Below, piece by piece: positions 56,620 to 64,000 of a stretch of DNA of 64,000 nucleotides. Every line of letters starts with the position of its first letter. Position 1 is the first letter of the stretch. The DNA is from Acanthochlamys bracteata (taxonomy: Eukaryota > Streptophyta > Magnoliopsida > Pandanales > Velloziaceae), in the NCBI GenBank assembly GCA_019914995.1, contig CM034144.1, positions 1,064,001 to 1,128,000 of the forward strand, written 5' to 3'. The translations under genes were made by a program, and so were the position numbers. The notes below the pieces were generated by a model. That model saw only the letters and a list, made by a program, of their open reading frames with translations, was not told the DNA's origin and ran no database searches.

Positions 56620-59600
56620 ATGGAGCGTATCCACGTGGCAGTTAGAGCACGGCCGCTGTCGCCGGAGGACTCGAAGACAAGCCCGTGGAAGATCTCCGGC
56701 AACTCAATTTCGCTCGTCGGCCAACCAACCAAGTTCGAATTCGGTACGAATATAAAAAAATTGAAAATTTTTCGAAGCTTTTTGTCTTGAAGTTGAATCA
56801 TTTTGGTTCTGGAAACTTGTAGATAAAGTATTTGGGGAGAACTCGAGGACTGTTGATGTTTATGAATCTAAGACGAAGGATATCGTGGCTTCTGCAGTGC
56901 GTGGGTTCAATGGTATTGCCCATTTTGTTTTCGCTCTCTATTATTGTTTCAGTTTTGATTGATACTGGTTATCTTATTTATCAAAGTATAAATTTGATTT
57001 GGAGAGTGTGCTGTGAGTGGAATTGGCAAACAACATTTTTATTCATTTGGCTGTTCGAAATTACATTGGTTTAGGAGTTAATTGTTGTCTTTTTTTTGCC
57101 TTTCTCTTTTTCCCCTCTATTTTGGACCTGATTTGGCCTTGTGAAATGTAGGATACGTTCAGTCTAGCTTTGTATCATGGAAATGAATCATGCCACCAAA
57201 TCTAGTTGCTCAATTTTGTTGATTAAGATACAGGGGCACTCTGAAAAACACGGCTGAAGAGCTTGAGTAGTGTTAATTTAGTATGACTTCCAGGACCATG
57301 ATAGTGAAGCATGATTGATTTATTAATGTACCACCATTGACATGCCATTTGATGCTGATATTACTAACTTAATATGTGCCAATATTTAGTTTGAAACCGA
57401 ACTATCATGTGGTGGTGCACATTGGCAGTGAGAATAGCATGGTTGTTATTATTTCTGTAATCATGGCAAAAATCGTGTTTCTGTAATCTCTAGAGGAGTT
57501 CTTATTTCTAGCATGTAATGGTTTTGTGAAGTTGACTGAATCTAGTGGGACAGGGCTGGCTACTCTTTCTGTTAATTACTGTGCTGCAACTTTAGCATGT
57601 TTGTTTTTGTTTAATGGTATGAGAGACACTTTTCTCTGCCTCTTTTCCTCAGCTGCTCAATATGTACTAGTCCCTCATCAATAACTTGCTAAACAGGCAC
57701 TGTATTTGCTTATGGACAAACCAGCAGTGGAAAGACGCACACAATGCGTGGCACAGTTGATGAACCAGGAATCATCCCTCTAGCTGTCTACGATCTATTT
57801 CAGAGCATACAGGAGGTCTCAACTTCTCTATACCCATCTGCACTCTCTATATGTCTCCCCTAGTCAGAAGGAACCTTATCTGGCTGCTAATTTTCTTCTT
57901 AAGATGCTTATATGTAGCTGACGGTAATACTAGCAAAATGTCCATCTGGTAGATATTTTGGTTTGGATCATCCCATGTTGATTTGGTCTTGCAAAATGAT
58001 TTTTGCATGTGAATTCTCATTAAGTTTTTTGCTTTTTCACAGTTTATGTTGTCAATCTTACTTGCACAACTCACAACTGAGATCACAAGTTTGTTTGGAT
58101 CCCCACCCAAAGCTAAGCTTCATTTCTAGAAGTTTCTCACTACTTTATAGGTTGTTAATTACTTATCCAGTTATCATTAAATGTATGGGCATGCAGAAAT
58201 AAATTTGAGCAGGGGCATAGCTGATTGTCATAGAGGCATTTATGTCCACACTTGCAGGACATTTTCCTAAGTTTATGTAATTCTGTCCAGCAAACAGCTG
58301 CATAGTTGCTTGTATAAATTTAATTGTATAATTGCATTAAATTCTTATTTGAAAGTCATTAATCAATTGCATTGTAGCTGTCAGATGTTTATAGTATCTT
58401 AATTCTTTGTCTCAGAACATTCAATCATTAAGAATATATCTGAAAGCTTCTTTTCAAGTTTTTTAGGGGTAGGTGAATGATTGGGTAGAATATAGGGAAT
58501 ATTTGATAACTTGATAATAAGCTTACTGCTATACATAACTTCATAACAAACTTCTTTGTAGTCTTAAATATGGAAGTTTTTCTACCTCCAGCGCCTGAAG
58601 ATTCCAGAATGATGTTTGATGTAGTGATGGAGCATTATTTGTCCAGGAGGTTATTTAGTTTAGGTTATTTTAATTGTATACATTCTATGGTCATGATCTG
58701 GTCAAAGATATGGAAGTTTGCAAATTAATTGGCAAGATAATATCATTCCATTCAAAATTTGAAGCATTTATTTTAGATGGTAAGACTATTGCAAATTAAA
58801 TTGCAGAATCCACCTACTTGTTTCTCTGTTTATTTGTTGCTTCAAATACTTAGTTGGCTTGATCTGCAATATGACGGGGGTTTAAGAGGAAGGAGAGAGG
58901 TCTACCATATGTGGGGTCCATGCATGTACTTTCTGATGTTTTGCAGCTTAAGGTTACCAGATGCGTGTAAGAGTGTCAGCTTTAAGTTGCAATTCCGTTG
59001 ATTTGCAACTATTCAACATTATTGTTCCAGTGCATGTGTCAGACTTCCGCAATAGGCATATCATAGTAGGGATTGCACGGCATCATTAGTTACCTTTTGA
59101 ATTATGGTTTATTATACTTAAAATTTCTTATTCAGTTAGTATATATTGTCAAACATTAACCTTGATTGAGAAGTAAACACACAGTCGCAGCTACTTTTTT
59201 CTTTCTTTCTTTCTTTCTTTCTTCATTTGACACCATAATTACCACTAAGTATATAAAGTTAATAGATTAATTCAAATTCTTTCCATGTGTATAATTGTAT
59301 GTTTGTAAGTAGAAAATTTTATATATTCTTGACTACCATTTATCGAATTTAGATCTCATTAATTGAGATCTTGCCCTTTCATAGGATGAGGATAGGGAGT
59401 TTCTTCTCCGCATGTCATACATGGAGATATACAATGAGGAGGTCAATGATTTGTTGGCACCAGAGCATCGCAGGTTACAAATACATGAGAATCTTGAGGT
59501 ACACCTGTTTTCCTCTTTGCTTAATTTGTGTATTTGGTCCATATCTTCTTTTGGCTTTATATGATATCATGCCTGATTGCATTTGCATCATGAAGAGGGG

Positions 59601-62600
59601 TATCTATGTTGCTGGTTTAAGAGAAGAAATTGTTGCCTCAAGCGACCAAGTTCTAGACCTCATGGAGTTCGGTGAATGTATCTAACATATACTTTTTTTA
59701 TATCGTTTACATTGCCTCAGAAGTTCAACACAGAACTAACATACTATTTTGGCTTCATTTTCACTTAACTTTGAAGCTCATCGTCACATTGGAGAGACAA
59801 ATATGAATCTTTACAGCAGCAGGTCACATACAATTTTTCGTATGGTATGTAGCCACTCTGATGATTCTCAGTAAGCTGTAGGGATACCTTTGTAGCATTA
59901 TCATTAGATTATTTCGCTGCAGATAGTTGAGAGCAGGGAGAAAATTCAAGATGGTGATGTTGCAGATTACTATGATGCTGTTCGTGTATCTGTTCTGGTA
60001 TGCAGACAATGTTCAACTTTTGGACTGGTGAAATGCAATTGTTGGAGATGCCTTCAGTACTCAATTTCCTTTCTACAAACTGTATAGTTTCAAATTTTTC
60101 TTTGATTTGTCTAGAATTTAGTGGATCTAGCTGGTTCAGAACGTGCTGCTAAGACTGGAGCAGAAGGAATGCGTCTGAAGGAGGGCTCTCACATCAATAA
60201 AAGCCTGATGACTCTTGGAAGCGTTATTAAAAAATTAAGTGAAGGTGCTGAGAGCCAAGGGTGAGTTGCTTTGGTGGAAGTTTATGACATACTGCGGCTT
60301 GCAGTTATTAATTTTTGTTGACTTTGACAGTGGTCATGTTCCTTACCGAGATAGCAAATTAACTCGCATTTTACAACCTTCTCTTGGTGGAAACGCAAAT
60401 ACTGCTATCATATGCAATATAACACTTGCTCAGGTAATGCATCAGTGAAATTTTATAAGATTATCTAGACTGTCATTCATTTATGGATGATTACCGTGCA
60501 CAAAAGTCCTATGCAAATTTTGGATCCTGCAGTTTCTATTGCATAAATTGCGTCTGTTTTATTCCTGGGAGGCTGCCTAATAGTTTTGGTGATTTAGCTA
60601 ATGAAAAATGAAAATCCATGTTTTTGGATGAGTAGATGTGAAATTATTGACTTTCCTTGTTGAACGATTATTTCAATGTGAAAAGATTTCAAATCTGTGT
60701 ATTAGTTCTTTCATGATAGTTATGACGTGTATATAGACTTAGAAGTTAGGATCATTGCATTGTGGAAAGTGTTACATCTATGCTTCTATGGATGTTTCTT
60801 TTTGTAGTTTCCTGTGAACAAATATTGATTGCAGCATAGAGTTGCTTATGATATTGGTATGAAGAAGACCCCAAAGATGTCAATTGTTTTATGTTTTTGC
60901 TGTTTTACTTATTGGGTCTGTGTTGTTATTTTTTTTAAAAAACTTCTTATGTTGCATGATGGCAGGTCCATACTGATGAAACAAAAAGTAGTCTTCAGTT
61001 TGCTAGCAGAGCACTGCGGGTCCAAAATTGTGCTTGCGTGAATGAGGTGCTCGTCTGTGATCTCTTATTCTCTAGAACGTGTTCTCTGATCTAGCTAGCA
61101 GTTTTTTACTTATCGTTTGGAATTACCTTCCTTTTGATGATTAGCACCTGTGAACTTCTAAGTTTGTGAAATGCTCTTTTTGCTTTAAGATGCTTTATTT
61201 TTTCAGCTGCTAACAAAGCCTTCTTATGTCAACAGATTTTGACGGATGCTGCTTTGTTAAAGCGTCAAAGAAAAGAAATCGAGGAGCTCCGAGCAAAACT
61301 TCTGGTACATCTTTTGCTTTTGTATGATTCCTACGGGCATCTTAATGCCATGCAAGTTGAAATCCATTCATGTGAAGCTTACATCTTCCTATGTTATTCA
61401 GGCATCTCATTCAGATCATTGGGAAGAGGAAATCTTGAATCTACGTAACACCTTATTGACAGTCAGTAGTTCCTTTCCTTTGTTCTTAACTGGTTTTGAT
61501 AAGCTCTGCCATGTATGTTTCTTAATTTAAAAATTGATGCTGTAGAGTGAGCTGGAGAAGGAGAGAATCGCTTTAGAATTGGAAGAAGAAAAGAAGGCTA
61601 AAGCTAAAAGTGAGATAAGGTTGCAAGAACAAGAGAAGAAAATTGAAAATCTCAGCTCTTTGGTACTTTTTTCAGAAAGGGATGAGAAGAGCTATTTTGT
61701 CAGTAAGGTAACTAATAATTTTCTGAATTTACTAGAATGTTTTTCCTTAAGATTCTAATCACATAGGCCAGTGCCTGTCATCGAGTTGTCTTATATGAAT
61801 GAATTATATATTCTACAACTTATCCCCAGTGGACGAATAACGCTTGTTTATTTTCCATTTGCCATTTATGTATTTCGTGCAGAACAAACGGCGGGTGACA
61901 TGGTGCCCAGGTCCCCCCTCACAAAAGAATTTCAACAAGGTACAAGTACTATTAGGGCTATATGTTTTTTTTTGGTTTTACCAAATGTAGTTGTATCAAC
62001 CTACATGGCAGGCACTGGATAACATGTATAGAATATGGGACAAATTGTTACATGGACACATTTCTGAATTTCCTGAATTGCAAGACTCTCCAAGTAATTA
62101 ACCCATATGGATATCATATGAATCGTAGACAGTATACAGTTGGAAGACTTTAGATGAAGGCACATGTTCCTCGAAGCAACTGCTATCTTTCTACAAATTG
62201 TGATGGGATGTAGTCATTAGTCAAGTTGTGATTTATGTTTATTTTCCTTTCCAGTTTAAACGTTGCTTGCTTGCACTTGATTTTGTTTTGGCACCTAAAT
62301 TGGCCAAGAAAATTTCTAGGAGATATGAGATTTATTGCAGTTTGCCATGCTTTGTTTCTGGCTTTCCTGTCCTTTGCATACATGTCTTATGACGAATTAG
62401 TCAAGTCAACAATTTAATGCAGGGGCTTCGTCTAGATCAAAATATCCTGGCCACGAATTTAATCAGTGATAAGCGAGATATGGGTTTGTTGGTTCCGTTT
62501 GGTCGACTTCAAGAAAGCCTAGTCTTGGAAGATTTACATAGTTCCAATAAAAGTGACGACTGTGATGACCTTCCTACTCCAGATACTACGGCTTTATTGC

Positions 62601-63957
62601 ATGTTACAAGCAGGAGAAAGATCCGCTGTAATAGAACTGAACCATACATGGTTTGTACTTTTCGTGAATAACTTTGTTCAAGCTTTGAATATGACATAGT
62701 TGGTCATCAGACGCTTACTTGTCAGGGAACCAGTGAAATGGTAACGAAAGAAGTCAACCATGAAAATCATATTTCCGAACACAATGATGAGGTTATGTCC
62801 TGTACTTTCTGAGCTTTTGTTTTAAATGCTGCTTTCTTGTTAATCCTTGGTCTCTCCTATCAGGGCATATTGCAGAACACAGACTTTGAAAGCATCCGAA
62901 GTAAGCTTCAGGGTTCAGAGTGTACTACTGGAGGGACCGGTGTTAGTTCTTGTTTATCTGCAACATCATCTAGTTGTAACAATCTGACTGTGAGAGAGTC
63001 GGAGGCAATATCAGTTATCAAACAACTTGAAGACAAGGTGAAGGGTTAAAAGCACTGCAGCTTTCTCATCTTTATATAGTTTTCTGCGATTCCATTTATA
63101 GCTCCATTTTACTTGCAGATCAAGTCACTTGAATTGGAGAAGACATTTGTTCAGAGGCAGTTGGATGATGTGGTTGAGTTGGCAACTAAACAGAACTCTT
63201 CTTTCATAGAGAAATGTGAAGAAGTAGGTCTTGTTTTTCTTTAAGCCTATTGTTTCACATATTTTAGCAGCTAATTATTTCATTCTTAGAGTATATGATT
63301 GGAAACTAAGATACTAGTTCATTTTTTACTGCGATCTTTAATGAAAATTTTCAAGGAGCTCATTGGTTCTTATCGCACTTTCTGCTTGCTCTTAGCTCCA
63401 CCAAGAGGTTGTGACATCACAGGGTGAAGCCAGGATGGCTCAGGACCAACTTCTCTTGGTTCCATTTGTTGGAACACTTGAAAAAGTACTTTTCAATCAC
63501 TATAAATGTGCATAGCGGAAGTTTCCGGTATTGTTTAAATACAAGTGGTCTAACCTAGTCTCGTAGATATACCTGAGCACTATAAGTAATTGTTAGATTT
63601 GATTCTGTTTCAGGAGCTCCACTCATCCATTGATTTGACTGCTGAAATCATAAAACTTGCTTCGGAAGTCAACTTTTCAATCAACTCAGATACTGGCCTT
63701 TCAACAATAATGGAAGACGTCTTACCATGTTTCTCTGCCGTAGCAGAAATGCTTATGGTGATGCAGCTGGGGCTTTCTCTAGTTTTGGCATCATGTTGAA
63801 ACCAGTTGGTAAATTCTTATACTTCATCTTGCTGGGATTACAGGAACTGAAATCATTTGCTCGCCAAGATCTTCTGGAAGCCAACAGCATTATTAATAAG
63901 TACGGGGAACTTCATAGTTGCATGAAGAAAAAAGTTGATCAACTTGAATTTGAAAAG
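56620..63957 (+). CDS. KIN7O: Kinesin KIN-7O (CENP-E-like), 5' part
   Basis: Twenty-one exons are visible, 757 aa, and the gene runs off the right edge: 56620-56743, 56823-56912, 57697-57815, 59385-59498, 59596-59677, 59777-59844, 59923-59997, 60115-60260, 60331-60433, 60966-61046, 61236-61304, 61402-61461, 61546-61707, 61883-61939, 62423-62650, 62726-62791, 62864-63037, 63119-63223, 63396-63485, 63614-63757, 63844-63957. Motor domain from [21 protein letters not shown]-loop GQTSSGKT (residues 78-85), switch I NLYSSRSH, switch [11 protein letters not shown], and [20 protein letters not shown] neck and coiled coil follow ([34 protein letters not shown]). The motor at the very N-terminus and these blocks match Arabidopsis KIN-7O (At3g10180), related to CENP-E; plus-end transport in division is the family role. 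The long-tail coiled coil continues outside the window. Phases close at every junction. Confidence 0.95.
59201..59223 (+). repeat. (CTTT)n microsatellite in kinesin intron 3
   Basis: About six CTTT units in the 1.6-kb intron between exons 3 and 4. Confidence 0.9.
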
Positions 63958-64000
63958 GTTTGTTGTTATTTATTGAACTTCTGGATTATTATCTACCAAA

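Overview
The window is nuclear DNA of a flowering plant, almost certainly a core eudicot. Genes have many GT..AG introns, the spacers are very AT-rich, and the proteins are plant-specific or closest to plant families: an HCT-type BAHD acyltransferase, the chloroplast PPR protein PGR3, a plant-type PP2C, eIFiso4G, phospholipase D alpha, a serine carboxypeptidase-like protein and kinesin KIN-7O. I rebuilt the gene models by hand from reading frame, splice sites and family resemblance. All splice phases close, with one exception in eIFiso4G.

Layout, left to right. (1) 178-3096, +: 3' part of an eIFiso4G gene (MIF4G and MA3 domains), with one base missing in the last exon. (2) 3097-6979: AT-rich spacer with a 100-bp direct duplication and decayed MITEs. 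(3) 6980-10558 and 11968-14505, +: two tandem BAHD acyltransferase genes that share one phase-0 intron. The second is a close HCT with AC elements and a TATA box upstream; the first is a diverged HCT-like paralogue. (4) 15708-16091, +: small membrane protein. (5) 19746-20068, -: two-exon RCI2/PMP3 proteolipid of 73 aa. (6) 21922-27746, +: ten-exon PP2C, with plastid ndhB-derived DNA in intron 1. (7) 31596-33004, +: plant protein of unknown function with a basic, coiled-coil-like segment. (8) 34463-37807, +: intronless PGR3. (9) 40650-44371, +: phospholipase D alpha type, with a 46-bp minisatellite just upstream. (10) 44660-48683, -: nine-exon serine carboxypeptidase-like gene, convergent with the PLD. 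(11) 48684-54605: AT-rich, MITE-rich spacer. (12) 54606-56342, -: 83-aa membrane protein whose intron carries an intact Tourist-like MITE. (13) 56620 to the right edge, +: kinesin KIN-7O, divergent from (12) with only 277 bp between start codons.

The genes do not form one pathway. HCT acts in monolignol and chlorogenate synthesis, PGR3 in plastid RNA control, KIN-7O in microtubule transport or division, and PLD and PP2C in signalling. From memory, the pairs PP2C-PGR3 and HCT-like-eIFiso4G resemble neighbours in Arabidopsis (At4g31860/At4g31850 and At5g57840/At5g57870), which suggests conserved microsynteny.

I did not find a clearly new biological system. The observations most worth checking are the eIFiso4G frameshift, the plastid DNA insertion, a three-copy Tourist-like family in which one copy looks C-to-T decayed, the minisatellite in front of the PLD, the tandem HCT pair with a changed acceptor-site region, and the compact bidirectional promoter of KIN-7O.
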